The notes beneath the pieces are model-generated. The model was not told the DNA's origin, ran no database searches, and saw only the letters and a program-made list of their open reading frames with translations. From positions 1 to 64,000 of the forward strand of contig NZ_WQOH01000045.1 of assembly GCF_018784445.1 (NCBI RefSeq): a stretch of 64,000 bases of DNA. Reading direction: 5' to 3'. Below are positions 7,454-16,357 of the stretch, one piece after another (position 1 is the first letter of the stretch; each line of letters starts with the position of its first letter). A program made the position numbers and the translations under genes. This stretch comes from Gemmiger formicilis (GTDB lineage: Bacteria > Bacillota > Clostridia > Oscillospirales > Ruminococcaceae).

Positions 7454-8254
7454 ATGGAAAAAATCGCCCGCGACCGCGAACTGGCACCCGACCGTGCTGA
7501 ACGCACCGACACCCTGGTATGGGGCAAAAATGCCGTGACTGAGCTGCTGAAAAGCGGCGGTGCGGTGGACACGGTCTACCTGACTGACACGATGCCCCAG
7601 GCGGTGGCGGGCTATTACACCGCCCTGTCCAAGGAGAGCGGCGCGGTCGTCAAGCGCGTGCCCGCCAACAAATTGCAGAAGATGTGCGGCACGCCGGACC
7701 ACCAGGGCGTGGCTGCCCGCGCAGCCGAGGTCGAATACGCGAACCTGGACGATCTGCTCAAGGCCGCCGACGCGAAAGGCGAGCAGCCGTTTTTGGTGCT
7801 GTGTGACGGTGTCGAGGACCCGCACAACCTGGGTGCTATCGTGCGCTCGGCTTACCTGTGCGGTGCGCACGGCGTGGTCATCCCCAAGCGGGGCGGCGTC
7901 GGCGTGACAGGCACGGTCATGAAGGCCAGCGCCGGGGCTGCCGCGCGGCTGCCCATCGCCCGGGTGCCCAATCTGGCGCAGGCCATCCGCACGATCAAAG
8001 AGCATAATATCTTTGTCTACTGCGCAGACCTGGGCGGTGCCCCGCTGGCCAAGACCGATCTGTCCGGCCCTGTGGCGCTGGTTCTGGGCAGCGAGGGCGG
8101 CGGCCCCGGTGCCTTGACCCGCAAGCTGTGTGACGCTGCTGTGACGCTGGAAATGGCCCCCGGCCAGGCGACCGGCGTGGACAGCTACAACGTCAGCGTC
8201 GCCGCCGGCATCCTGTGCTATGATGTGATGCGCAGACGGATTGCGAAGAAGTAA
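7454..8254 (+). CDS. rlmB: 23S rRNA (guanosine-2'-O-)-methyltransferase, TrmH/RlmB family
   Basis: This 266-aa SPOUT methyltransferase carries the N-terminal substrate-binding domain (WGKNAVTELLKSGG) and the C-terminal knotted domain with its three motifs: DPHNLGAIVRSA, VLGSEGGGPG and YNVSVAAGIL. Family members 2'-O-methylate a guanosine of the 23S peptidyl-transferase loop (G2251 in E. coli numbering); a tRNA target cannot be excluded by sequence alone. ATG7454 is preferred over ATG7442 because the GGAGG at 7444–7448 lies within the first candidate's coding sequence and 5 nt ahead of the second. Confidence 0.88.
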   Translation: MEKIARDRELAPDRAERTDTLVWGKNAVTELLKSGGAVDTVYLTDTMPQAVAGYYTALSKESGAVVKRVPANKLQKMCGTPDHQGVAARAAEVEYANLDDLLKAADAKGEQPFLVLCDGVEDPHNLGAIVRSAYLCGAHGVVIPKRGGVGVTGTVMKASAGAAARLPIARVPNLAQAIRTIKEHNIFVYCADLGGAPLAKTDLSGPVALVLGSEGGGPGALTRKLCDAAVTLEMAPGQATGVDSYNVSVAAGILCYDVMRRRIAKK

Positions 8255-8289
8255 AAACGAAGTTCATCCTTTTACAAAGAGGAATCACC

Positions 8290-11200
8290 ATGCCAAGCAA
8301 ACGTACCAATGATTCGGTTGACCGTATTCTGGAAGACCTGAATATACAGCAGGCGCAGGCCGGGCTGCGGGACAGTGTCACCGACCACCAGGTCGATGAG
8401 ATTTTGCGCAGCGTCGGCATTTCCACCGCGCCTGCACAGCCGGTCCAGGGCGGCTTTGCCTTTGAGGCGGACGGCGACCTGGGCGCCCTGCTGAACGACC
8501 CCGGCCCTGCGCCGAGCCAGGCCGCCCCGCAGCCAAGGCAGGCCGCCTCGGCCCCGCGCCCTGTGCAGCCTGCGCCCCAGCCGACGGCCCCGCAGACACG
8601 ACCAGCCGCCCCGGCGACCCAGCCGCCCCGGCAGAACCTGCCGATGGCGGACACCGGCACGACGACCTTCAGCGGCGACACGACCGGCACCGGCATCATC
8701 AAGGGCTTTCTGGTCAAGATGGCCCCGGAGGGCAGCAACGCCGACAGCGACGCGCTGAACCTGGGCAAAAACCAGTTCCAGAAATTCTTCAAAAACTCCG
8801 TCGCGGTCGTGCCCGATGAAAAGGGCCGCCTGCGGGAGCCGGGCAAGAAAAAGCACGGCCTCTTCGGTATGAAATACGCCGACGACACCGGGGAATTTGT
8901 GCCCATCAATGTCTCGTTAGGCGGCGGCAGCACTGCGCCCAAGCAGCCCACGCCCGAACCGCCCGCGCAGGAGGAATACTACCCCGACGAGGAACCCGCT
9001 CCCGCCCGCCAGCCCGCAGCCAAAAAGCACGGCTTTTTCGGCGGCCTGTTCGGCGGGGAAGGGGAGACCGAGGAACTGATGATCCCCGAGGAACGCGTGG
9101 AGGAACCGACGCTCTCCCGCCCGGCGGTGACGCAGCCCGCCCCGGCGGAGGATACCTCCACCCAGGAGGTCTGGCGCAGCAAGTACACCCGCCCGGCCCG
9201 CCGCGCCGCCGAGGAAACCGAAAGCCGAACGCTGGAGCGCATCCAGAGCACGGTGGGCTGCGCCCAGCAGCACCCCGCGCCGCCGTCTAACAGCGGCGCG
9301 ACCGGCACGATCTACCGCAAAAAGCGCAACACGGTCGAGTTTACCCCCGGCCAGAAGATACAGACGACCCCGCCGCCCCAGCCGATGCCGCAGCATGTCG
9401 GCGAGCCGGTGGGCGAACCCATCGAGACGCCCCGCAATCAGCCTGCCCAGCCGCCGGTCTCCACCGGCTTCACGATGCAGATGGACGCGCTGGACGCCAA
9501 GCCGGTGGACAGCACCCAGGAATTCATGAGCGCTTACAACGCCGTGCGCCGTCCCCGCCCGGCTGCGCAGCCTGCCCCAGCGCCCCGGCCTGCCCCGGCC
9601 CCGCAGCCGAAGCAGCCGGAATCGGAAGAGGACGCCTACGACGACACCCTCGTCATCGGCGACCAGTCCCGAGAGGCCATCGAGGAGACCGGCGAACGGC
9701 TGCTGCCCCACCGCCAGCGCGACGATGTGGATACCCTTGTCGATACGCTGACCGGGCGCATCAAGCTGACCCCGGTTGCCCCGGCCCCGCAGCCCGCTCC
9801 TGCACAGCCTGCCCACACCGGGTTCACCCAGAACCTCGGCATGGTGCAGCCTGTCCCGGCACGGCCCGCGCAGGCCCACAGCGGCTACACGCAAGACCTG
9901 GCTGGCCCCGCCCCGGCAGAGCCGAACACCTCGGCTTTCGTCAGCGACATTGCAAATGCCATCAACAGTGAAAAAGAGGATGCGGCCCAGTACGCTGCCG
10001 CAGCGGCCCGGCTGACGGCCTCGCTGGCTGAGGACGCCGGTGCCACCCGCACCCGCGCCCGCATCCCCACGGCAGCCGACGTGAAAAAGGCTGCCGCCCG
10101 CCTGACAGGCCCCGCCGCCGACGAGGGCGACGACAACACCGTCTCGCCGTTTGACACATCGGAGATTCCTGTGCCCCACAGCCGTGAGTATGAGCGGGCC
10201 GAGGATGCCCCCGCCGTGCGTGCCGAGCTGGCAAAACGCCTGACCCGGGCCACGATCGGCTGTATCGCGGCAGGTGTGGCCGCAGCGGTCATGATCGTGC
10301 TGGCAGTGCTGCCTGCCCGGCCTGCCGCCCTGAACGATGCCACCGTCTACCCGGCGGTCATGCTCGTGCTGCTGCTGGCAGCCTGCGTCGCCAACTGGCA
10401 GACGTTTTTGAGCGGCTTCAAGGGCCTTGCCAAGATGCCCACGCCGGACAGCCTGGCCATTCTGCCCGCTCTCGGCGCGGCCATCCAGTGTATTGTGCTG
10501 CTGGCCACCGGCGGCTACACTGGCACGCTGCCGATGATGACCGGCCCGGCAGCGCTGGTACTCTGCCTGAACGCCGTGGGCCGCCGCCTGAACGCGGTCA
10601 CGGTCAGCGAGAACTTCCAGCTTGTCAGCGCCAAAGTCGAGCATTCCGTCGCCTACCGGCTCAAGGACGCCGGGGCGCTGAAAGCTGTCTCCCAGGGCCT
10701 GGCCGAGCCGCACCCCAGTGTGCTGGTCAGCCGCCCGACCCAAATTTTCCGCAGCTTTTTGACCAACAGTGCTGCCCACGGCACCAGTGATAAGAACCAG
10801 CAGCAGTTCGCCTGGGTGCTGGCGGCCTGCGGCGCGGCGGCGTTCCTTTTCACGGTTATTTCCACCAAGAACGTGGCCACGGCGGCCACGGCCATGGCGG
10901 GTGTGTTCTGCCTGGCGGCCCCGTTGGCCGGTACGCTGCTCTCGGCTCTGCCTGCCCGCATGATGCAGCGCAGCGCTGCCCAGGTGGGCGCGGTCATCCC
11001 AGGCTGGCGCGACATCCGCCAGCTGGGCCGCATCAATGTTATCCAGGTCACGGCGCGTGACCTTTTCCCGGTAGGGTGCGTCACGCTGGCGGGCATAAAG
11101 CCTGTCAAGCCCGAGCATATCGACACTGCCATCGTCTACGCGGCCTCCATCTTGTCCGAGGCCGGACCCACCCTGCGGGACGTCTTTATGAATATGCTGG

Positions 11201-11880
11201 GGGAGAACCGCAGCCTGCTAGCCAAGGTCGACGACCGTGAGACGGTCTACGGCAAGGGCTATGTGGGCTGGGTCAACAAGCGCCGCGTCCTGGTGGGCAA
11301 CCGCGCCCTGATGCAGGACTACGGCATCAAAATCCCCAGCCTGGAATATGAGCAGCACCATACTGTGAACCAGCGCCGGGTCATCTACCTGGCTGTATCC
11401 GGCAAGCTGTTTGCCATGTTCCAGGTAGCCTACCAGCGCGACCCCGACACCGCCGCCGTGCTGGAAACGCTGCACCACAACGGCCTGTCCCTGGTGGTGG
11501 ACTGCGATGATTTCAACTGCGACGTCAAGCTGCTGGAGACCGCGTACAGCCTGCCCGCCGGTTCGGTCAAGGTGCTCTCCAGCGCCGAACACCAGGCCAT
11601 GGCCCCGGCGGTTGCCTGGCTGCCCGAGAGCGAGGGCAATATGCTCCATCTGGGCAGCTTCGCCAGCTTTGTCGGCGGGTTGGAGGCCGCCTCCGGCGCA
11701 GCCGAGGGCGAGCATAAGTCGGCCATCGTGCTGACGGTGAGTGTGCTGCTCAGCTGTGTGGTCGGCGTGTTGCTGACCCTGACCGGCGGCCTTGTCACGC
11801 TGCCGCTGCCCGGCATTGTGCTGTATCAGGCGGCGTGGTGTGTGCTGGCGCTGATCTTCCCGCTGCTGCAGCGCTACTAA
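8290..11880 (+). CDS. P-type ATPase-like pseudoenzyme with long disordered N-terminus
   Basis: The 1,196-aa protein has two halves. Residues 1 to about 630 are rich in Pro, Ala, Gln and Glu and look disordered, with two KKHG[LF]FG segments and three copies of a TGFTQ-like motif. Residues about 650–1196 contain at least six membrane helices and line up with the core of heavy-metal P-type ATPases: LAAPLAGTLLSALPAR at the CPC helix, then GAVIPGWRDIRQLGRINVI before the phosphorylation site, GKGYVGWVNKRRVLVGNRAL in the N domain, and two C-terminal helices. The catalytic Asp of DKTGT is replaced by Thr921 (TARDLFP), the CPC by AAP, and no TGD or GDGxND motif is seen. It should therefore not pump ions; a scaffold or regulatory role is an inference. 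It is the second gene after rlmB (35 nt gap), and a strong AAAGAGG site precedes ATG8290. Confidence 0.7.
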   Translation: MPSKRTNDSVDRILEDLNIQQAQAGLRDSVTDHQVDEILRSVGISTAPAQPVQGGFAFEADGDLGALLNDPGPAPSQAAPQPRQAASAPRPVQPAPQPTAPQTRPAAPATQPPRQNLPMADTGTTTFSGDTTGTGIIKGFLVKMAPEGSNADSDALNLGKNQFQKFFKNSVAVVPDEKGRLREPGKKKHGLFGMKYADDTGEFVPINVSLGGGSTAPKQPTPEPPAQEEYYPDEEPAPARQPAAKKHGFFGGLFGGEGETEELMIPEERVEEPTLSRPAVTQPAPAEDTSTQEVWRSKYTRPARRAAEETESRTLERIQSTVGCAQQHPAPPSNSGATGTIYRKKRNTVEFTPGQKIQTTPPPQPMPQHVGEPVGEPIETPRNQPAQPPVSTGFTMQMDALDAKPVDSTQEFMSAYNAVRRPRPAAQPAPAPRPAPAPQPKQPESEEDAYDDTLVIGDQSREAIEETGERLLPHRQRDDVDTLVDTLTGRIKLTPVAPAPQPAPAQPAHTGFTQNLGMVQPVPARPAQAHSGYTQDLAGPAPAEPNTSAFVSDIANAINSEKEDAAQYAAAAARLTASLAEDAGATRTRARIPTAADVKKAAARLTGPAADEGDDNTVSPFDTSEIPVPHSREYERAEDAPAVRAELAKRLTRATIGCIAAGVAAAVMIVLAVLPARPAALNDATVYPAVMLVLLLAACVANWQTFLSGFKGLAKMPTPDSLAILPALGAAIQCIVLLATGGYTGTLPMMTGPAALVLCLNAVGRRLNAVTVSENFQLVSAKVEHSVAYRLKDAGALKAVSQGLAEPHPSVLVSRPTQIFRSFLTNSAAHGTSDKNQQQFAWVLAACGAAAFLFTVISTKNVATAATAMAGVFCLAAPLAGTLLSALPARMMQRSAAQVGAVIPGWRDIRQLGRINVIQVTARDLFPVGCVTLAGIKPVKPEHIDTAIVYAASILSEAGPTLRDVFMNMLGENRSLLAKVDDRETVYGKGYVGWVNKRRVLVGNRALMQDYGIKIPSLEYEQHHTVNQRRVIYLAVSGKLFAMFQVAYQRDPDTAAVLETLHHNGLSLVVDCDDFNCDVKLLETAYSLPAGSVKVLSSAEHQAMAPAVAWLPESEGNMLHLGSFASFVGGLEAASGAAEGEHKSAIVLTVSVLLSCVVGVLLTLTGGLVTLPLPGIVLYQAAWCVLALIFPLLQRY

Positions 11881-11904
11881 TGTAAAAAGAAAGGGGAAAT
11901 CCCA

Positions 11905-12300
11905 ATGTACCGTGCGCGCGAAAAACAGATGTCGATTTACGACTATCTGCCGCCCTACCATGGGGAACTGTGCAACGCCAACCGTTGGGTGCAGCTGGCC
12001 GCCGCCATCGACTGGGATGGCTTTGAAAAGGCGTACAGCGAACTGTTTGCCCCCGGCGGCAAAGTGGCCCTGCCCGCCCGCGTGGCGCTGGGCTGCCGTA
12101 TCATCCAGCTGCACTACGGTGTATCGGACCGTGAGGTCGTGGCGCTGGTGCAGGAAAGCCCCTATCTGCAATATTTTTTAGGGTTTGAAAATTTCACCGA
12201 CGAGGTGCCGTTTTCTTCCCGCACGGTGGCGCGGTTCCGCGCCCGCATCCCCGATAAGGCTGTGCGCCCGGCAGTCCGCCTGCTGCGCAGCTTTCAGTGA
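11905..12300 (+). pseudogene. N-terminal remnant of an IS1182/IS5-type transposase (DUF772)
   Basis: The 131-aa frame matches only the DUF772 front domain of IS1182-type transposases (MYRAREKQMSIYDY, NRWVQLAAAIDWD, PYLQYFLGFENFTDEVPFSSRTVARFRARI). The DDE catalytic part is missing: the frame ends a few residues after the domain (LLRSFQ). A good ribosome binding site (AAAGGGG, about 11889–11895) precedes ATG11905. No inverted repeats or target duplications were recognised. It is either debris or a domesticated DNA-binding domain; the intact domain and ribosome binding site are the odd points. Confidence 0.65.
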
Positions 12301-12328
12301 CCCATAGTTTCATTATAGAGAGGTATTC

Positions 12329-13195
12329 ATGGAATTGTTTGTAGACGCCCTTCTGGACGCCTTGGTCGATGGCGTAAAAATGCTGCCGTTTCTCTACTTG
12401 GCCTACCTGCTGATCGAATGGCTGGAACGCCACCACGGCGAGAGCATTGAAGGTGCCCTCGCAGGCGGCGGGCGCTGGGGGTTCATCCCCGGTGCGCTGC
12501 TGGGCTGTGTGCCGCAGTGCGGCTTCAGCGCGGTAGCCTCCAACCTGTACGCAAGCCGGGTCATCACCCCGGGCACGCTGCTGGCCGTGTTCATCGCCAC
12601 CAGTGACGAGGCCATCCCCCTGCTGGCGGCTGAGCCGTCCCAGTGGGTGACGCTGGTGCTGCTGCTGGCCTGCAAGGTGGCCTTTGCCATCGTGGGCGGC
12701 TGGCTGCTGGATATCCCGCTGCGCCATATCCTGCCCCACTCGCTCTACGGCGGGTATGAGGGCCACGCCGACGACGTGGACTGCCACGAGGAACACGAGG
12801 AGACGAGCAGCATCTTTTTGGCGGCTCTGCGCCACACGCTGGAAATTTTCGTGTTTATCCTGCTGTTCAGCTTTATCATCAGCCTGCTGTTTGAGGGCTT
12901 TGGTGAGGAACCCATCACGGCGGCACTGTCCGGCATGGGCATCTTCCAGCCGATGCTGACGGCGCTGGTCGGCCTTGTGCCCAACTGCGCGGTCAGCGTG
13001 CTGCTGGCCCAGCTCTACGTGCAGGGGGCCATCAGCTTCGGCAGTCTGTTTGCGGGCCTGACCGCCGGTGCAGGCGTGGGCCTGGCCGTGCTGTGGCGGG
13101 TGAACCCCAGCTGGAAGCAGAACCTTTTCATGACCGGCCTGCTCTGGGCCATCGGCGCAGCTGTGGGTATGCTGCTGCAGATACTGCCGATATAA
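12329..13195 (+). CDS. ArsP_2-type membrane transporter (putative manganese/arsenic permease)
   Basis: The 288-aa integral membrane protein has about eight to ten helices and an internal two-fold repeat marked by GCVPQCGFSA (59–68) and the later GLVPNCAVSVLL, each with a Pro-x-Cys in a helix. A cytoplasmic or periplasmic loop rich in His, Asp and Glu (HADDVDCHEEHEE, about 146–158) could bind metal. These are marks of the PF11449 family, annotated as arsenic-efflux-like or putative manganese transporter. The substrate is not established. GAGAGG precedes ATG12329, 28 nt after the transposase remnant. Confidence 0.75.
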   Translation: MELFVDALLDALVDGVKMLPFLYLAYLLIEWLERHHGESIEGALAGGGRWGFIPGALLGCVPQCGFSAVASNLYASRVITPGTLLAVFIATSDEAIPLLAAEPSQWVTLVLLLACKVAFAIVGGWLLDIPLRHILPHSLYGGYEGHADDVDCHEEHEETSSIFLAALRHTLEIFVFILLFSFIISLLFEGFGEEPITAALSGMGIFQPMLTALVGLVPNCAVSVLLAQLYVQGAISFGSLFAGLTAGAGVGLAVLWRVNPSWKQNLFMTGLLWAIGAAVGMLLQILPI

Positions 13196-13208
13196 AATAA
13201 CACCAAGC

Positions 13209-13262
13209 GTAGGGCGGCATGCCCTCATGCCGCCGCGGCGGGGTGAGGACACCCCGCCCTAC
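13209..13262. repeat. GC palindrome pair, family A
   Basis: The two halves GTAGGGCGGCATGCC…GGCATGAGGG-like and GGCGGGGTGAGGACACCCCG…CCCTAC form adjacent hairpins bounded by inverted GTAGGG/CCCTAC ends. The element fills the gap between the permease and the epimerase and may help terminate transcription. Confidence 0.65.
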
Positions 13263-13329
13263 ATTCGCGTGAAAACGCACTTTAAAACTGTATACTATAC
13301 AATTTGTATATTTATAAGGAGGCTTCCCT

Positions 13330-14211
13330 ATGCAATACAGCATTGAAAACGACATCCTTCGCCTGACCGTGGATACCCACGGCGCGGAGCCTGTCAGCGT
13401 CATCCACAAGCCCACCGGGGCTGAACTGCTCTGGAGGGGCGACCCCGCTGTCTGGGGCCGCCATGCGCCCATTCTGTTCCCCTACACCGGCAAGCTGACC
13501 GGCGGCAAGATGATTGCTAAGGGCGTGGAGTACGCGGGCGGCCAGCACGGCTTTGCCCGGGATGTGGAGCACACGATGACCCACCACACCGAAGCCCTGC
13601 TGGAATTTGAGCTGCACGCCAACGCCGAAACGCTCCCTAAATGGCCCTACGCCTTTGTGCTGCGCTCCACCTTCACGCTGGAAGGGGAGACCGTCCACCA
13701 CACCCTGACCGTCGAGAACCCGGTGGAGGAAGAACTGCGTTTCGGCATCGGCTACCACCCGGCGTTCGCCTTCCCCTTCGATGACCGCCATGTCACCGAG
13801 GACTACGAGATTCGCTTTGACGGCATCGAGTCGCCGCTCTGCGTCAGCGCCCAGCCCAACGGCCTGCTCAACGGCGAGAGCTATTATCTCGCCCGCAACG
13901 TCGAGGCCATCCCCCTGACGGACGATTTGTTTGACAACGACAGTCACGCTATGGTCAACCTGCGCAGCGGCCATGTCTCAGTCATCGAGAAGGACACCGG
14001 CCGCAGCGTCATCTGCGATGTGTCGGACTTCCCCTACACGCTGATTTGGTCTGCTGCCAAAAAGCCGCTGCACTTTATCTGCATCGAGCCTTGGCACAGT
14101 CTGCCCGGCGAGGAAAACGGTCCCCTCGAATGGGAGCAGCGCCCTTGCGCCGCATCCCTCAAGCGCGGTGAAAGCTGGTCCACCACCCTGTCCACGACGT
14201 TTGTGCGGTAA
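13330..14211 (+). CDS. Aldose 1-epimerase family protein (LacX/GalM-like)
   Basis: The 293-aa protein shows the galactose-mutarotase-like fold markers: RHAPILFPYTGKL near residue 46, the catalytic-His segment GIGYHPAFAFPF (about 139) and the acidic segment CIEPWHSLPG near 257. The family interconverts alpha and beta anomers of sugars in the cytoplasm; LacX-type members have poorly known substrates, and hexose-6-phosphate epimerases are related. AAGGAGG lies 8 nt before ATG13330. Confidence 0.85.
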   Translation: MQYSIENDILRLTVDTHGAEPVSVIHKPTGAELLWRGDPAVWGRHAPILFPYTGKLTGGKMIAKGVEYAGGQHGFARDVEHTMTHHTEALLEFELHANAETLPKWPYAFVLRSTFTLEGETVHHTLTVENPVEEELRFGIGYHPAFAFPFDDRHVTEDYEIRFDGIESPLCVSAQPNGLLNGESYYLARNVEAIPLTDDLFDNDSHAMVNLRSGHVSVIEKDTGRSVICDVSDFPYTLIWSAAKKPLHFICIEPWHSLPGEENGPLEWEQRPCAASLKRGESWSTTLSTTFVR

Positions 14212-14223
14212 AAATTGGCAAAG

Positions 14224-16290
14224 ATGAAAACACTGAAAAAATATCGCTGGCCCCTCACCGGTGCGCTGCTGGGGGCGCTGATCTTTTTGCTGCTGTACGG
14301 TGTGCGGGTGCTGGACCCCACCAGCGTTGACTGGATCTTGAACAACCCCAGCCCCGACCCCGCGCAGCACTACCTCGGGTGGGAGCTGTTCCGCCGCAGC
14401 CCGGTACATCTGCCGTATATCGGCGCGAACTACAACGCAGTCTATCCCTTCCGCACCAGCGTCCTGTTTACCGATTCGCTCCCGCTGGCGGCGCTGCTGT
14501 TTAAGCTGCTGGGCGGCATCCTGCCCACCCGGTTCCAGTATTTTGGCTGGTGGGGGCTGTTCTGCTACATGATGCAGGGCGGGCTGGCGCAGGCCGTCAT
14601 TGCCCGCATCGCGGGCGTGCAGCCCACATTTGGCCGGGGCGACAAGAGCAAGGCCGCCATCGCCATCATCATGAGCCCCGGCCAGACCGCCAAACTGTGG
14701 GGCAGTGTGTTGGGTGCGGGGGTGCTTGTGCTCTTCCCGGCGCTGACGATGCGCACTTTCGCCCATGAGGCGCTGGCCGGAACCTGGCTTGTATTGCTGG
14801 CGCTCTACCTCTGGCTGCGCAGCGACGAACTCATGTCTGCGACCCGCCGCGCCTGTCTGCTCTGGGGGCTGATGGGGCTGCTCTGCGCGGGCATCCATCT
14901 GTATTACCTGCCCATGGTCGGGCTGGTGCTGGTAGGGTACGCGGTGCGCCGCGCCCTGCAAAAGCGCGGTCCGGCGGCGGTGCTGCTGCCCATTGCCGCA
15001 TTCTGCGCGGCGGCACTGGCCGAGCTGTTCCTGCTCGGCGCGTTTGCCGTCAACTTCGCAGGCTACTCCAACGGATATTTAAGCGGCGCGGACTATCTCG
15101 GCCTGTTTGTGCCGTGGCTCGCGCCAAGCTGGGAGCAGAATGTCTACATGGGCCTCGGCGCAGTGCTGGCTGTTGTGCTGGCGATTTTTAGCGTGGTCTG
15201 CAATGTGCGCAAAGCGGAGAGGTTCTTCACCGCGCACCATGACTGGGTCGTGGCGGGTGTTGTCGTGCTTGTACTCGACCTGCTGGCTGCGGGCGGCAAC
15301 GCCATCACGGTAGGCGGCAAGACGCTGTTCACCGTGCCCATTCCGCGGTTCTTGATGGATTTTTGGGCGATGTTTTCCTCCTGCGCGCGTCTGGCGTGGG
15401 TGGCGGGCCTGCTGCTGGCTGTCGCCGCCTGCGGCCTGGTGCTGCGCTTTTGGCAAAAGGGCGTTGTACCCGCTTTGATGCTGGCCGTCTGCGCTGTGGC
15501 GCAGGGCTGGGGCCAGCGCGGGGAACTGTTCAACCGCTGGACGGACTACCACTACTACGGCTTCCGCTACGAGAATAAGACCCTGCTGACCGACCCCGTG
15601 TGGGAGGACATCGCCGCCAGCGGCAAGTACAGTCATCTTGCGTTTGCCAGCTTCGACTTTGAACATGACGAGTTCTGGGACCTGGTGGATTTTGCCGCCG
15701 ACCACGGCTGGACGTCCAACAGCTTCTACATGGCGCACATGGACGGCAACCTGGCCGCGGTCACGCTGCCGGGCGAGCTGAACGACCTTGCCGCCGACAC
15801 GCTCTATGCCTTCATCGACGAGGACGAGCTGGCGCGGAACAGTTACGACCTGCACTATTACCGGCTGGATGGCATCCTGATCGGCAGCGTCGAGCCCATC
15901 GACGGCATCGAGGAGGAGCCTGCGCCCGAAGTGCCCGCCCACACGATGGATTTGACGAAGTCGGATGTTGACCCGCTCTTTCTGGCGGCGGACGGCATTG
16001 TTCTGGGCATGAACGGTGAGATGATGACCGAGGAGTGGACGCTGTTCCCCGGGCGCTACCGTGTGACGCTGACCGGCAGCGGCTTTGACCACAGCTACAT
16101 CTACGCCCGGTACGGCCTTATCAACGAGGAAACCTGCAAGCTCGATATCGACTTTACCGGCATTGACCCCAACGAAATGACCTTTGAGTTCACGGCCACC
16201 GAGATGCTCCACTACTGGCGCGTTGCCGTCCATACTCTGGACGATGCCAATGTCACCGTCAGCAGCGTGACGGTAGAAAAAATCGGATAA
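14224..16290 (+). CDS. DUF6311-type polytopic membrane protein (GT-C-like)
   Basis: The 688-aa protein has a cytoplasmic start, about eleven to twelve helices in residues 10–420 and a C-terminal extracytoplasmic domain of about 250 residues. The first outer loop holds DPAQHYLGWELFRRSPVHLP, a signature of DUF6311, a family resembling GT-C glycosyltransferases that use polyprenyl-linked sugars. A cell-surface glycosylation role is an inference from the fold. The start is either TTG14215, 3 nt after the epimerase stop, or ATG14224; neither has a strong ribosome binding site, so coupling to the epimerase gene is likely. The Asp pair expected at the active site of GT-C enzymes may be the Asp in NPSPDPAQH. 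Confidence 0.7.
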   Translation: MKTLKKYRWPLTGALLGALIFLLLYGVRVLDPTSVDWILNNPSPDPAQHYLGWELFRRSPVHLPYIGANYNAVYPFRTSVLFTDSLPLAALLFKLLGGILPTRFQYFGWWGLFCYMMQGGLAQAVIARIAGVQPTFGRGDKSKAAIAIIMSPGQTAKLWGSVLGAGVLVLFPALTMRTFAHEALAGTWLVLLALYLWLRSDELMSATRRACLLWGLMGLLCAGIHLYYLPMVGLVLVGYAVRRALQKRGPAAVLLPIAAFCAAALAELFLLGAFAVNFAGYSNGYLSGADYLGLFVPWLAPSWEQNVYMGLGAVLAVVLAIFSVVCNVRKAERFFTAHHDWVVAGVVVLVLDLLAAGGNAITVGGKTLFTVPIPRFLMDFWAMFSSCARLAWVAGLLLAVAACGLVLRFWQKGVVPALMLAVCAVAQGWGQRGELFNRWTDYHYYGFRYENKTLLTDPVWEDIAASGKYSHLAFASFDFEHDEFWDLVDFAADHGWTSNSFYMAHMDGNLAAVTLPGELNDLAADTLYAFIDEDELARNSYDLHYYRLDGILIGSVEPIDGIEEEPAPEVPAHTMDLTKSDVDPLFLAADGIVLGMNGEMMTEEWTLFPGRYRVTLTGSGFDHSYIYARYGLINEETCKLDIDFTGIDPNEMTFEFTATEMLHYWRVAVHTLDDANVTVSSVTVEKIG

Positions 16291-16332
16291 AAAACTGCCT
16301 GCAAATGCGATTCCATTTGCAGGCAGTTTTTT
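16290..16332. terminator. Bidirectional terminator between the DUF6311 gene and glyS
   Basis: A 17-bp stem AAAACTGCCTGCAAATG/CATTTGCAGGCAGTTTT with A/T runs on both sides serves both converging transcription units. Confidence 0.93.
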
Positions 16333-16357
16333 ATCCGGTACTTACTTAAATACTTAC

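Noticed and set aside
8917-11118. 733-codon open frame opposite the P-type ATPase-like gene
   Set aside because: Arg/Gly-rich antisense shadow; the plus-strand frame has the ribosome binding site and homology.
13209-13262. CRISPR repeat units
   Set aside because: Palindromes are dispersed and single, with no regular spacers or cas genes.
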